From Halarcobacter sp. (lineage in GTDB: Bacteria; Campylobacterota; Campylobacteria; Campylobacterales; Arcobacteraceae): a stretch of 64,000 bases of DNA. This document shows positions 20,610-32,045 of this stretch, piece by piece (positions within the stretch are counted from its first letter, which is position 1; each line of letters starts with the position of its first letter). Made by a program: the position numbers and the translations under genes. The notes under the pieces were generated by a model. The model searched no databases, was not told the DNA's origin, and saw nothing but the letters and a program-made list of their open reading frames with translations. Location of the stretch: assembly GCF_963676935.1 (NCBI RefSeq), contig NZ_OY781470.1, positions 2,824,680 through 2,888,679 of the forward strand, read 5' to 3'.

Positions 20610-20778
20610 GCCTATGGATTGAGAGATTAGATGATATTAATATGTGATTTCAATACATCATATGTTTTGGTTCAAGAAAAGCTTTAAAAATTGTTGGTAA
20701 AGTTTTAGATAATTTCAATACATCATATGTTTTGGTTCAAGGCCTATGGATTGAGAGATTAGATGATATTAATATGTG
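20610..20778. repeat. Identical CRISPR spacer present twice
   Basis: The 37-nt spacer at 20610-20646 (starts GCCTATGGATTG, ends TTAATATGTG) is repeated exactly at 20742-20778. One unrelated spacer (20677-20711) lies between the copies, so this is not a simple tandem duplication of one unit. Confidence 0.95.
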
Positions 20779-23700
20779 ATTTCAATACATCATATGTTTT
20801 GGTTCAAGTCTATATTTTCTTTTTTATTTTGAATGTTGATTTTATTTCAATACATCATATGTTTTGGTTCAAGGTGAAGAACTAATTGTAGAAGAAACTA
20901 AATCATCTTATTTCAATACATCATATGTTTTGGTTCAAGGAAACACCTTTAAACTTCTCACTAAACCATCTAAAATTTCAATACATCATATGTTTTGGTT
21001 CAAGTTAACGTCATTACTATTATCTAATTGTGCAGCAGTATTTCAATACATCATATGTTTTGGTTCAAGTTTTGGTTCATCCTAATGATAATAATTTATT
21101 TTCAATTTCAATACATCATATGTTTTGGTTCAAGATATTATATTTTATAGCTTATAAAACCCCTAATATAATTTCAATACATCATATGTTTTGGTTCAAG
21201 TACTTGACGGTTCAAGGTGTTCACAATTTTCATTTATTTCAATACATCATATGTTTTGGTTCAAGACACCACTTAAACAGTTGATTAATATTCAAAAATA
21301 TATTTCAATACATCATATGTTTTGGTTCAAGATCTAGGTTATCAACATTTTTATTTTGTATATCTATTTCAATACATCATATGTTTTGGTTCAAGTAATT
21401 ATGCAAAGAACAACATTAAAAGCCCCTTTATTTCAATACATCATATGTTTTGGTTCAAGTTTAATCTATTAAAAGTTGAATTAAATTTTTTAGCATTTCA
21501 ATACATCATATGTTTTGGTTCAAGTAAAGCTTTTTAATGAAGTTGATTTCAATAGACAATTTCAATACATCATATGTTTTGGTTCAAGAATAAAGGTGAA
21601 GTTAGGTTTAAAGTTGTAAAACATTTCAATACATCATATGTTTTGGTTCAAGATAGGATTAGGACTGCCTTTTTTATTAGCTATTTAATTTCAATACATC
21701 ATATGTTTTGGTTCAAGTCGTCGCGGATTGCGATTAATTAAATCTATGTTTAGATTTCAATACATCATATGTTTTGGTTCAAGCATAACTTTTTTGATAA
21801 TCAAGATAAAGTTAAAATGATTTCAATACATCATATGTTTTGGTTCAAGTTTAGCAACTCAATTTTTTAGTAGAATTACCCTTATTTCAATACATCATAT
21901 GTTTTGGTTCAAGCTTTGCTCATAGTCTCAAATTGTCGTGCAAGTTCATTTCAATACATCATATGTTTTGGTTCAAGGAATTGATTGTCTCTTCGCTTGA
22001 AAGTTCAGAATCATTTCAATACATCATATGTTTTGGTTCAAGAAATTAATACTTTCGACCATAATAATCCAGGCCATAATTTCAATACATCATATGTTTT
22101 GGTTCAAGAATGTCTGTAATTACTGATTTTTGAATAGTGCTTAAATTTCAATACATCATATGTTTTGGTTCAAGGTTGAACTTCCACTTTTTCGAGCTAA
22201 AATTTTAACATTTCAATACATCATATGTTTTGGTTCAAGAATTCTAATGATGATATAGGCTCTCTTAATATTGGATTTCAATACATCATATGTTTTGGTT
22301 CAAGCAACTCTAGGAACAATTTCAAAAACTGTACAAGCATTTCAATACATCATATGTTTTGGTTCAAGCAATACTAATATCTATACAAATACTTTTAAGT
22401 AAATTTCAATACATCATATGTTTTGGTTCAAGATTCTCATTAAATGATACTTTTAACGATACTTTTATATTTCAATACATCATATGTTTTGGTTCAAGCT
22501 TGAACATATCTTATTAAATATTACAGCTACAGAATTTCAATACATCATATGTTTTGGTTCAAGTCAAGTAGAAAATAAGATTATTGATATTAATAATAAA
22601 TTTCAATACATCATATGTTTTGGTTCAAGTTAAGTATTCTCATTAAAATGATCCGTTATATGTAAAACTTCAATACATCATATGTTTTGGTTCAAGAGAA
22701 AACCAAAAGACCTGTATAAATCATATGATAAAATTTCAATACATCATATGTTTTGGTTCAAGTTATTAAAACAATCAGTTTTTAGAAGTTCTTATCATAT
22801 TTCAATACATCATATGTTTTGGTTCAAGGTATTGCATTACTCATATTTAATCTAGCAGATTCGATTTCAATACATCATATGTTTTGGTTCAAGCTTAGTG
22901 AATTTTAAGTCAGTCACTCCCACTTTTTGATTTCAATACATCATATGTTTTGGTTCAAGTGTTCCTAAAGAAAATGTAAAACGTGCCAAATTTTATTTCA
23001 ATACATCATATGTTTTGGTTCAAGGCAAGGGTATTTTAGAGATGAGTTATTAGATTACATTTCAATACATCATATGTTTTGGTTCAAGTTGAAAAAGCTC
23101 TCTGATTCTTTGGGCTGTTCTTGATTTCAATACATCATATGTTTTGGTTCAAGAAGCTTTTTCAAGTTTCAACTCTCTAATTTCCACTATTTCAATACAT
23201 CATATGTTTTGGTTCAAGATAACTTGATATAAACTCATGTCAGGATAAACAGGATTTCAATACATCATATGTTTTGGTTCAAGTTTCTAATAAAATCATA
23301 TTTATCTAAATATCTTTTATTTCAATACATCATATGTTTTGGTTCAAGAAAATTCTTTGGTCTTGAAAATCCATGTGATCTTGATTTCAATACATCATAT
23401 GTTTTGGTTCAAGTCACCTTTAGCAGCACAAAGACTTGCAGATGTTTTATTTCAATACATCATATGTTTTGGTTCAAGTTACTGATTTAATCTCTTTTAT
23501 TTTTTCTTGTTGATTTCAATACATCATATGTTTTGGTTCAAGCCAATGCAGCAGATGCATATATCCCTTTTGATAAGATTTCAATACATCATATGTTTTG
23601 GTTCAAGTCATTAATATTTAAAAAAACTACTGACTATCTATAATTTCAATACATCATATGTTTTGGTTCAAGAAAAACTTTAATCCACATAATAATCTCC

Positions 23701-24325
23701 AAAAAATATTTCAATACATCATATGTTTTGGTTCAAGCAAAGAGTTAATAGTCGATTTATTTGCAGGAGGTGGATTTCAATACATCATATGTTTTGGTTC
23801 AAGTTTATTTCCGTAATTATCTCCTTGATATGAAGTTATTTCAATACATCATATGTTTTGGTTCAAGTAATTAAGTCCATCAGCGTGTGAACCATTTATA
23901 AAATTTCAATACATCATATGTTTTGGTTCAAGACTAGTTACAGAAATAAAGCCAAAACATATTGAAGAAATTTCAATACATCATATGTTTTGGTTCAAGT
24001 TACAAGCATAGCTATTGAGTTAGACATATTTGTTATTTCAATACATCATATGTTTTGGTTCAAGCAAGCGTGAGCAATATATATAAATATTCTAATGTTA
24101 TTTCAATACATCATATGTTTTGGTTCAAGGCTCTATGAAGTTATTGTTTTATTTTGATATCTGGATTTCAATACATCATATGTTTTGGTTCAAGTTTAAT
24201 ATATATGTAAGAGTTGATTTGGCAACTTTATTTCAATACATCATATGTTTTGGTTCAAGAAATTCTTTTCCAAATTTTTCCAATGTCCAACGCGAATTTC
24301 AATACATCATATGTTTTGGTTCAAG

Positions 24326-24882
24326 CTATAAATGATATAGCTATAGAGATTAAAAACACATTTCAATACATCATATGTTTTGGTTCAAGTAGTTGCACCT
24401 TTAAATTCAAATAATCAAATTTTATTTCAATACATCATATGTTTTGGTTCAAGTTAAGAGATATGTTAGGTATAACATTGCATGACTAATTTCAATACAT
24501 CATATGTTTTGGTTCAAGACAAAAAGCTAAAGATATGTTTCGTTTTATTGCTACATTTCAATACATCATATGTTTTGGTTCAAGATACTTAGTTCTAAAA
24601 GTTTTATCAAAATAATATGCATTTCAATACATCATATGTTTTGGTTCAAGGAGGGTTTAAGATTAAAACCTTATAGATGTACAGCATTTCAATACATCAT
24701 ATGTTTTGGTTCAAGACATGAGCCTTTCTTATATCGCTGTGACTTTGACAATTTCAATACATCATATGTTTTGGTTCAAGTGTTTTAACTTGCAGAGTTG
24801 ATATAAAAACAATAAGATTTCAATACATCATATGTTTTGGTTCAAGAGCTATAAATGATATAGCTATAGAGATTAAAAACAC
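24326..24882. repeat. Two CRISPR spacers from one protospacer with shifted ends
   Basis: Spacer 24326-24359 (34 nt) and spacer 24847-24882 (36 nt) are identical except that the second has two more bases (AG) at its left end. The right ends coincide exactly. In crRNA orientation the shared end is 5' (PAM side) and the variable end is PAM-distal. Confidence 0.95.
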
Positions 24883-25369
24883 ATTTCAATACATCATATG
24901 TTTTGGTTCAAGTAATATCCCATGCCTTCTTGGTATGTTTTGAAGTAATTTCAATACATCATATGTTTTGGTTCAAGAAATGTAGGTAATATTTCTAATG
25001 CAGTAAGTTCGATATTTCAATACATCATATGTTTTGGTTCAAGAGACTTATATAAGTTTTCATACTTTTTATCATTATAATTTCAATACATCATATGTTT
25101 TGGTTCAAGAAATTTCATTTGAATTTTTAATAAGAAAAAAAGAATTTCAATACATCATATGTTTTGGTTCAAGGCAATCAAAACTATTCTACTTTATCAC
25201 ATAAGATTATTTCAATACATCATATGTTTTGGTTCAAGCAAATACTAATTTGATATTTTCTTTTAATAATTTAGAATTTCAATACATCATATGTTTTGGT
25301 TCAAGCTAATAAAGTAAAAAGGCCAGCTCTTAGGTACCAATTTCAATACATCATATGTTTTGGTTCAAG

Positions 25370-25533
25370 TTAGATGATTTAGGCATTTCTAAAATACACT
25401 TTCCCTTTAATTGGTTCTTTAAAGAAGTTTTTCCAACCGATTATTTTAAAACAATAAGTTGTGAAAGAACTTTTTAAAAGTGCCTTATTATAGCTGTTTT
25501 TAGATGATATTGTTTTTAAGTAGCTTGGAAAAA
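25370..25533 (-). promoter_or_regulatory. CRISPR leader between cas2 and the array
   Basis: This 164-nt AT-rich non-coding stretch lies between the end of cas2 and the newest repeat. Given the minus-strand polarity it should hold the array promoter and the integration signals read by Cas1-Cas2. It contains a loose dyad (TTGGTT near 25413 and AACCGA near 25435). No terminator-like hairpin separates it from cas2, so the array may also receive transcripts from the cas operon. Confidence 0.7.
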
Positions 25534-26854
<1,321 letters not shown>

Positions 26855-26862
26855 TTTAATCC

Positions 26863-27357
26863 TTATATAAAACAATACTCATAATAAGCACACTTTTTAC
26901 ACTTGTTTTCAAATTTTGCTCTTGGTGGTACTGGTGCATTTATAAGAGTTTCTATCTCATCACATATTTTTAAAAGCTCTTTTTCATTTACCTCATCTAA
27001 GTCAATATAATGTATCTTTTTATCTTGCTTATTTTTTTCTATAAACTCTATTTTCCCTTTTCTTTCAACACCTTTTTGTTTTAGTTTATAAAGATAAAGT
27101 AAAACCTGCCATCGTACAGATTCTATATCACTATCACTTTTTTTAATCTCTACCAAATAATCACGGGTGAGTTTATCTATTTTGATATTGTCAATACTTA
27201 TCTCAGCTTTTTTTGACTTTGATTCATTTATTTCATGTAAGATTTTACCAATTCGTACATCTTCGCTATTGTCTTCTAGGTTTATGCGGTTGGCATGAAG
27301 CCAGAGTTTTGTTTTACATATAAAAAAGTATGAGATTAAAGTGCCGTTTATTTTCAT
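26863..27357 (-). CDS. cas4: CRISPR adaptation nuclease Cas4
   Basis: A 164-residue RecB-like nuclease with a 4Fe-4S cluster. Cysteine ligands are Cys14 (FFICKTKLWL) and the C-terminal Cys153, Cys156 and Cys162 (NKCKKCAYYEYCFI). RecB-type motifs include the early His in RIGKILHE and the QxxxY in RWQVLLYLYK. Cas4 trims prespacers and fixes PAM choice and orientation together with Cas1. Its ATG overlaps the stop of the Bro-N gene (ATGA), so the two are translationally coupled. Confidence 0.94.
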   Translation of the reverse strand: MKINGTLISYFFICKTKLWLHANRINLEDNSEDVRIGKILHEINESKSKKAEISIDNIKIDKLTRDYLVEIKKSDSDIESVRWQVLLYLYKLKQKGVERKGKIEFIEKNKQDKKIHYIDLDEVNEKELLKICDEIETLINAPVPPRAKFENKCKKCAYYEYCFI

Positions 27358-28166
27358 TTGTTTTCTAATAAGTCTTTTGCATTTTGATTTGTTACAACTC
27401 TTTTACCTGTTTTTTCTTCTATTGCTTTTCTTGTATCTCCTGCTATTGTTCCACCCTCTTTAGCTATTTTTTTACTTTCATCTAGTCCATCTGGCTTTTT
27501 TTCTTTTGAGATTTCTGTTGTGGTTGCTTCTGCAAGCATATTAAGAACTAGCTCAAGATTTGTCATATTGTCTCTTAGATTCTCTTTTTTGAGATTTTTG
27601 AGTTTTTTATACTCTTTTGTAGTATTCCCACTCCAAGCTTTTGAAATAATATCAGTAAGAAGAGCAAACTCCTTACCCTCTTCTACTCCTCTTTGTTTCC
27701 ATTCATCAGTTAGCTCTTTTCTTACTTCAATACTTTTAAGTCTTTGGTTTATCCACTTTTCAGAATATCCAAGTTTCATATAATCTCTCAAAGCAGTATC
27801 AATAGACTTTTCAGGATCTTGTATAGCTTCTATTCTCTCATAGCCAATCTTTGCTAGCCACATTTTAAAAGGTTCAGCTTGAGGTGAGGGAATAGACTGG
27901 ATAAGCCTTAAAAGTTGTTCTGTAGTAGCTACATCAGTAAGTCTCATCTTACCATCAGATGCTTTCATTTTCAACTGGTGACAATTTGTCACCGTTTCAT
28001 TCCCTTCCTCTTTTAATCTCTGTTTTAGTTTATTCCAATATTTTCTAGGACTAGCACTTTGAGTTAATATTGTCACTACATCTACAATACTAAAATACCA
28101 CAATTCACTATTTTCATCCCAATGACTTCTTATCTGTTTCGATTCAAAAAGTTGTATTTTGTCCAT
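27354..28166 (-). CDS. Bro-N / phage-antirepressor (DinD-like) protein inside the cas operon
   Basis: A 270-residue protein that is not a known Cas family. The first ~115 residues form a Bro-N domain: WYFSIVDVVTILTQSASPRKYW, LKMKASDGKMRLTDVATTEQL, then PFKMWLAKIGYERIEAIQDPE. A helical middle follows (LGYSEKWINQRLKSIEVRKEL). The tail GGTIAGDTRKAIEEKTGKRV is shared with many chromosomal antirepressor/DinD-like proteins. Bro-N domains bind DNA; E. coli DinD inhibits RecA. The gene sits 11 nt after cas3 and overlaps cas4 by 4 nt, so it is part of the operon. It could regulate cas expression or affect DNA handling during adaptation (inference). Confidence 0.88.
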   Translation of the reverse strand: MDKIQLFESKQIRSHWDENSELWYFSIVDVVTILTQSASPRKYWNKLKQRLKEEGNETVTNCHQLKMKASDGKMRLTDVATTEQLLRLIQSIPSPQAEPFKMWLAKIGYERIEAIQDPEKSIDTALRDYMKLGYSEKWINQRLKSIEVRKELTDEWKQRGVEEGKEFALLTDIISKAWSGNTTKEYKKLKNLKKENLRDNMTNLELVLNMLAEATTTEISKEKKPDGLDESKKIAKEGGTIAGDTRKAIEEKTGKRVVTNQNAKDLLENK

Positions 28167-28177
28167 ATTCTACCTTT

Positions 28178-30394
28178 TTACATAAATTCACAAGACTTAT
28201 CATCATCTATTAATAATCCCTCTCTATAATTATATTTTAAGTCTAAAACTTTATAAAAAGATTCTTTTTGTGATATATAAAGATATTTTTTTCCATAATA
28301 ATTTGGTAATGAAATAGTATATTCATGAAATTTTTTTGAATCTATATTATCATTTAAAAAATCATCTACTAATAAATAGTCTACTTTAGATTGCTCTATA
28401 TGTCTTAAGTCATAATTATCTTCAGATTTTTTTATTCCATCTAATTCTTTTAGAACATCATCATATTTTTTATATCCTTGTTTAAATAGGCTATCTATCT
28501 CATTATTTATCTTTATATCATTTTTAAATACTTTATCATAAACTATATTTAGCCATTTTACATATTCCCCAAGTTCAAAATATCCATTTTCTATAGTATC
28601 AAAAGTTATTTGTATTAGATACTTTGACTTATAAGGGAACTCTTTTTCATATTTAAAAATATATATTACTCCCTTTTTAGTTTCATCTTTTTTACGATTT
28701 ACTCTACCAAACCTTTGAATCAAAGAATCAATTGGAGCATTATCTGTAAACATTATGTCAAAATCAATATCTAATGATATTTCTACTATTTGAGTTGCAA
28801 TTAAAATAAAAGGTTTATTACCATCTAACTTATCAAAAATATCCTTCTCTTTTTGATTTTTATCTCTTTTTTTAAATGTAGAATGATAAAGTATCAAATC
28901 ATCTTCATCTATACCATAATCATCTCTAAGCTTTTTATATGTATCTGTTGCACTTTTTACACTATTTCTTATAATTAATATATTTTTATTTTCTTTGAAC
29001 TTTTTAATTATTAAATCAAAGTTTTCATCAAGTTCTTCATCTATTTTTATAATTTCATTTGCTTTTTTCTTAAATAATTTTTTCTCAGTGATAATTGGAT
29101 AGTTTTCAATACCTAATAATTCTTTTATCTTTTTAGGAATAGATGCACTCATCAAACAAACTTTTACATCAAATTCGTTGCAAAGTTCTAAAAACTTTTT
29201 TAAAAAACCCATTAGTTTAAAATCATAACAATGCACTTCATCTATAATCACAACTGAATTTAAATAGTTTTTTGTTGCAATATTAAATCTACCAATATTT
29301 ATGAAAAACTTTAAAAGAGAATCAATAGTAGAAACAGTTACAGGCTTTGAAAAGTTTTTATTAAAAGTTATTTCACTTTTAAAGAAGTCATCTACTAAAC
29401 CATGTTCTTTTTCATACTCCTTCTCAAGATATAACTTTGAAGATGAATGTATAAGTCCACATTCATTTTTATCAAAAAGAGAAGTCACTCTTTCATATAA
29501 TTTATTTGAAGTTACTTGTGTAGGAAGAGTATATATAACCTTAGAGTTTTTATCATATAGATTTTTTATAGCCCACAACAAAGAACCTTCAGTTTTCCCT
29601 TCCCCTGTTGGTATTTCTACAAGTACACTCTTACCTAAAATTGATAAATCATCTTGAAAATCTCTTAATTTTTTAAAAGATGGATTATTTTTTAATAGTT
29701 GTTCTAAAAAAATTTCTTTTGTAGGCATTTCTTCAAAATATGTTTTTGGTAAACTTTTACTAAATCTAGCACTTGCTAACCAATCTGCTAGATTTAAAAT
29801 ACCACTACAGTAAGTATACAAAATTCTTAGTTTGTGATTTTGTTTTATGTATTTTAAATTTGACTTTATAATACCAACTTTAACTCCAATATCTTTTTCT
29901 ATTATAAACTCAAAATTATATAGACATTTTTTATCTAAATATCTTTCATAAACGTTTTTATATTCATAAAATATGTTTTCTGCTTCTTTTAAAAAACTAC
30001 ATTCAATATTTAATTTAGGAACATTCAATAAAGAATGATGAGTCAAAGATAGAACTTGAAGAAAGTTTATAAAATAGCCACTATCTTCTTCAAAATCAAA
30101 ATCCTCAATCAAATCTAAAACTAATATAGAATAAAAAGAATGATAGGAATTAGTTCCATTATTAATAGTATTTTGAAATTCAATAGTGGCTTTTCCAATA
30201 TCGTGAAAATAACAGCTAAAAAAAATCAAATCCAAAATCTTTTCTTCTTCCCAACCACTTATTATAGAAACTTTTGTTAATGACTTATCATCTATTAACT
30301 TTAAAGCTTCATCTATAACCCATTTTGTATGCTCCCCTAAAGTTTGAGTTTTAATCTGTTCATCTTCTACAATTTTTTTTGCTAATATTTCCAC
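28178..30394 (-). CDS. cas3: CRISPR nuclease-helicase Cas3 (HD and helicase fused)
   Basis: A 738-residue effector nuclease recruited by Cascade to degrade targets. The HD nuclease is at the N-terminus: His22, then His64-Asp65 with Lys68 in YFHDIGKA. The SF2 helicase follows: Walker A PTGEGKTEG near residue 260, DEVH box VVIIDEVHCYD near residue 375, motif III LMSASIPKK, and motif VI SLIQRFGRVNRK near residue 570. All key residues are present. It starts with GTG, which shares its first G with the TAG stop of cas5. Confidence 0.96.
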   Translation of the reverse strand: MEILAKKIVEDEQIKTQTLGEHTKWVIDEALKLIDDKSLTKVSIISGWEEEKILDLIFFSCYFHDIGKATIEFQNTINNGTNSYHSFYSILVLDLIEDFDFEEDSGYFINFLQVLSLTHHSLLNVPKLNIECSFLKEAENIFYEYKNVYERYLDKKCLYNFEFIIEKDIGVKVGIIKSNLKYIKQNHKLRILYTYCSGILNLADWLASARFSKSLPKTYFEEMPTKEIFLEQLLKNNPSFKKLRDFQDDLSILGKSVLVEIPTGEGKTEGSLLWAIKNLYDKNSKVIYTLPTQVTSNKLYERVTSLFDKNECGLIHSSSKLYLEKEYEKEHGLVDDFFKSEITFNKNFSKPVTVSTIDSLLKFFINIGRFNIATKNYLNSVVIIDEVHCYDFKLMGFLKKFLELCNEFDVKVCLMSASIPKKIKELLGIENYPIITEKKLFKKKANEIIKIDEELDENFDLIIKKFKENKNILIIRNSVKSATDTYKKLRDDYGIDEDDLILYHSTFKKRDKNQKEKDIFDKLDGNKPFILIATQIVEISLDIDFDIMFTDNAPIDSLIQRFGRVNRKKDETKKGVIYIFKYEKEFPYKSKYLIQITFDTIENGYFELGEYVKWLNIVYDKVFKNDIKINNEIDSLFKQGYKKYDDVLKELDGIKKSEDNYDLRHIEQSKVDYLLVDDFLNDNIDSKKFHEYTISLPNYYGKKYLYISQKESFYKVLDLKYNYREGLLIDDDKSCEFM

Positions 30395-31113
30395 TAGTAA
30401 AACACCACTTTATTATTAAGTTCAACATCCACAAAATTCTCTATATCTTTAGCAAACTCTATTTCACAATTTAAATACTCAACTTGGCTAAATTCAAAAT
30501 CTTTATTTGATTCTTTTGGTATTCTTTTATTTTTTTTATCAAAAGCTATAAACTTTGTAGGAATTAAATTTATAGTTGGAAGCTCTATACTTTTTGATAA
30601 ATCTTTCACATATGCCTTATAAGAAATATTTTTATCTAAAAAAATAGAATTTATTTTATTTGTACATTCTTCTTCCATTTCTAAAGTTTTAATATTTTTT
30701 ATCTCTATCAACTCATCATCCATTCCTAAAGATGGAGTATTTTTAGGCAATCTTAGATTTTCTAAAATTTCATTATAAAGTTTTTCATCTTTTATTTTTA
30801 GATATATCGTGTATTTTGGAGAAAAAAGTTTATCTCTTCTAACTACACTTTTTCCCATATTTTTTTTCTCTAAAGTTTTATATGACCATAAATCTTTAGC
30901 TCTTCCTCTAATCTCATTTATTACAACTGATACTTCAAATACCTCTTTATCTAAAATCTCAAAAAACTCTTTTTGAGATTTTAATGAGATATTACAAAGC
31001 ATTCCTATGATAGTAGTTTTTGGTGGAGCTAAAAAACTTTTATGATAAGTTCTAAAAAAAGGTATTCTATATGAATTCATAAGACCTTGTATCTCAAATC
31101 TTATAACTTTCAT
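30394..31113 (-). CDS. cas5: Cascade subunit Cas5 (type I-B)
   Basis: A 239-residue RAMP protein. The N-terminal β-strand (KVIRFEIQGLMNSYR) and the PPKTTIIGM turn (30-38) are typical of Cas5, which caps the crRNA 5' handle in Cascade. The next glycine-containing loop is SLGMDDELIEI. It is most like the Cas5 proteins of Cst/Tneap-type I-B operons. Its ATG overlaps the cas7 stop by one base. Confidence 0.92.
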   Translation of the reverse strand: MKVIRFEIQGLMNSYRIPFFRTYHKSFLAPPKTTIIGMLCNISLKSQKEFFEILDKEVFEVSVVINEIRGRAKDLWSYKTLEKKNMGKSVVRRDKLFSPKYTIYLKIKDEKLYNEILENLRLPKNTPSLGMDDELIEIKNIKTLEMEEECTNKINSIFLDKNISYKAYVKDLSKSIELPTINLIPTKFIAFDKKNKRIPKESNKDFEFSQVEYLNCEIEFAKDIENFVDVELNNKVVFY

Positions 31114-32036
31114 TATTTACTCTTTAATATATCTTTATACTCTTCTATTGCCTTTGCTACAGAAACTACATTTTCAAAGCTATTTTTTATCTCTTCTTCA
31201 TTTTTGAATATCCCTTTTGATATGCCTATAGTTAGAGATTCTACATCTGTGTCTTCAATAGATTCTTTTATATTTTCAATATTTATATTACCTTCAATAT
31301 CCACATCCAAGCTATTTAATAAAAATGGATTCCCAGTTTTTTGTTTAGCTATTACTATAAATTTTGGTGAAATATCTTCAAGGTTTCTTGATTGTTTTGC
31401 TCCACCATTAAAGTTTTTAATAGCATCTAAAAAGATATTTAATCTAGTATTTTTTTCTTCATTATCTAAAATTTTATTTACATCATAAGTATATTCATCT
31501 ATTTCATTTCCTATATGAGAAGTATTTACCATAATATTCCCTCTCATAAAATTTAATGTATCTATCTCTATTTGTACAATATTTCCACTTTTTTCATTTT
31601 CCTTTTTTGGTTTTTGTTTTCTTGTAAGATAATCATATTCACCTTTATATGGAAGGATAGAGATTAGTGGAGTAACTTTTACAGGAGACCATCTTCTCCC
31701 ACCATTTGGAAACATATAACCAAAAAGATCAAGATCAATAAATTTTTTATAAGCCAATTCTTTTACATCTTTTAAATTTTTATCAAGATCTATATATTTA
31801 CCATTTTCATCTCTAAAAGTTGGATTACCATTTTCACTTACTTCTGTAATTCTTTGTCCTAGTTGAAGTAATGTTTCTTTAAAATATCTTCTTAAAGCTT
31901 GTCCCGAAACATAAGCATACTCTTCACCATTTGCACTTGTTATTTTTTTCATTTCAGTTATATTTCCACCTGTTCCTTCACTACCATTTAATGATGCCAA
32001 ATTTACTTTTGTAATATATGCGATATTTAAAAACAT
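31113..32036 (-). CDS. cas7: Cascade backbone subunit Cas7 (Cst2/DevR family)
   Basis: A 307-residue RAMP protein that polymerises along the crRNA spacer. The start FLNIAYITKVNLASLNGSEG and YVSGQALRRYFKETL (42-56) match the Cst2/DevR branch of Cas7. FPNGGRRWSPVKVTPLISIL follows near residue 110, and NFNGGAKQSRNLEDISPKFI near residue 210. It lies 9 nt after cas8. This family places the locus in the I-B Tneap-like group rather than the Csh (Hmari) group. Confidence 0.92.
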   Translation of the reverse strand: MFLNIAYITKVNLASLNGSEGTGGNITEMKKITSANGEEYAYVSGQALRRYFKETLLQLGQRITEVSENGNPTFRDENGKYIDLDKNLKDVKELAYKKFIDLDLFGYMFPNGGRRWSPVKVTPLISILPYKGEYDYLTRKQKPKKENEKSGNIVQIEIDTLNFMRGNIMVNTSHIGNEIDEYTYDVNKILDNEEKNTRLNIFLDAIKNFNGGAKQSRNLEDISPKFIVIAKQKTGNPFLLNSLDVDIEGNINIENIKESIEDTDVESLTIGISKGIFKNEEEIKNSFENVVSVAKAIEEYKDILKSK

Positions 32037-32045
32037 TTTTTCTCC

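Larger units (their letters stand above)
19334..25369 (-). CRISPR. Type I-B CRISPR array, 93 repeats and 92 spacers
   Basis: Thirty-base repeats begin ATTTCAATAC and end TTGGTTCAAG on the + strand. Spacers are 33-40 nt, mostly 34-36. I counted 93 repeats, the first at 19334-19363 and the last at 25340-25369. Read on the minus strand the repeat starts CTTGAACC and ends ATTGAAAT. That is the usual 8-nt 5' handle of type I-B crRNAs, so transcription is on the minus strand, with the leader at the right next to cas2. The leftmost repeat has C for T (19352), as expected at the old end, and the repeat at 22667-22696 has ACTTC for ATTTC. One spacer occurs twice and another pair differs only by 2 nt at one end. 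Confidence 0.97.

Noticed and set aside
20008..24788. Many short open frames with repeated peptides such as FNTSYVLVQ, ISIHHMFWFK and FQYIICFGS
   Set aside because: They are the CRISPR repeat translated in its three forward frames, joined through spacers. They have no ribosome sites and are not proteins.
19334..25369. Reading the CRISPR array as transcribed on the + strand
   Set aside because: The degenerate repeat is at the left end, the cas genes and leader are at the right, and only the minus strand gives the ATTGAAAT handle.
26855..26875. Longer cas1 start giving MFYIRIK at the N-terminus
   Set aside because: The ribosome site AAGGA lies within that stretch and is correctly spaced for the ATG at 26854.
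27354..28166. Treating the Bro-N gene as a mobile element insertion into the cas operon
   Set aside because: There are no flanking repeats, transposase or integrase, and its reading frame is tightly joined to cas4. It reads as an established operon member.
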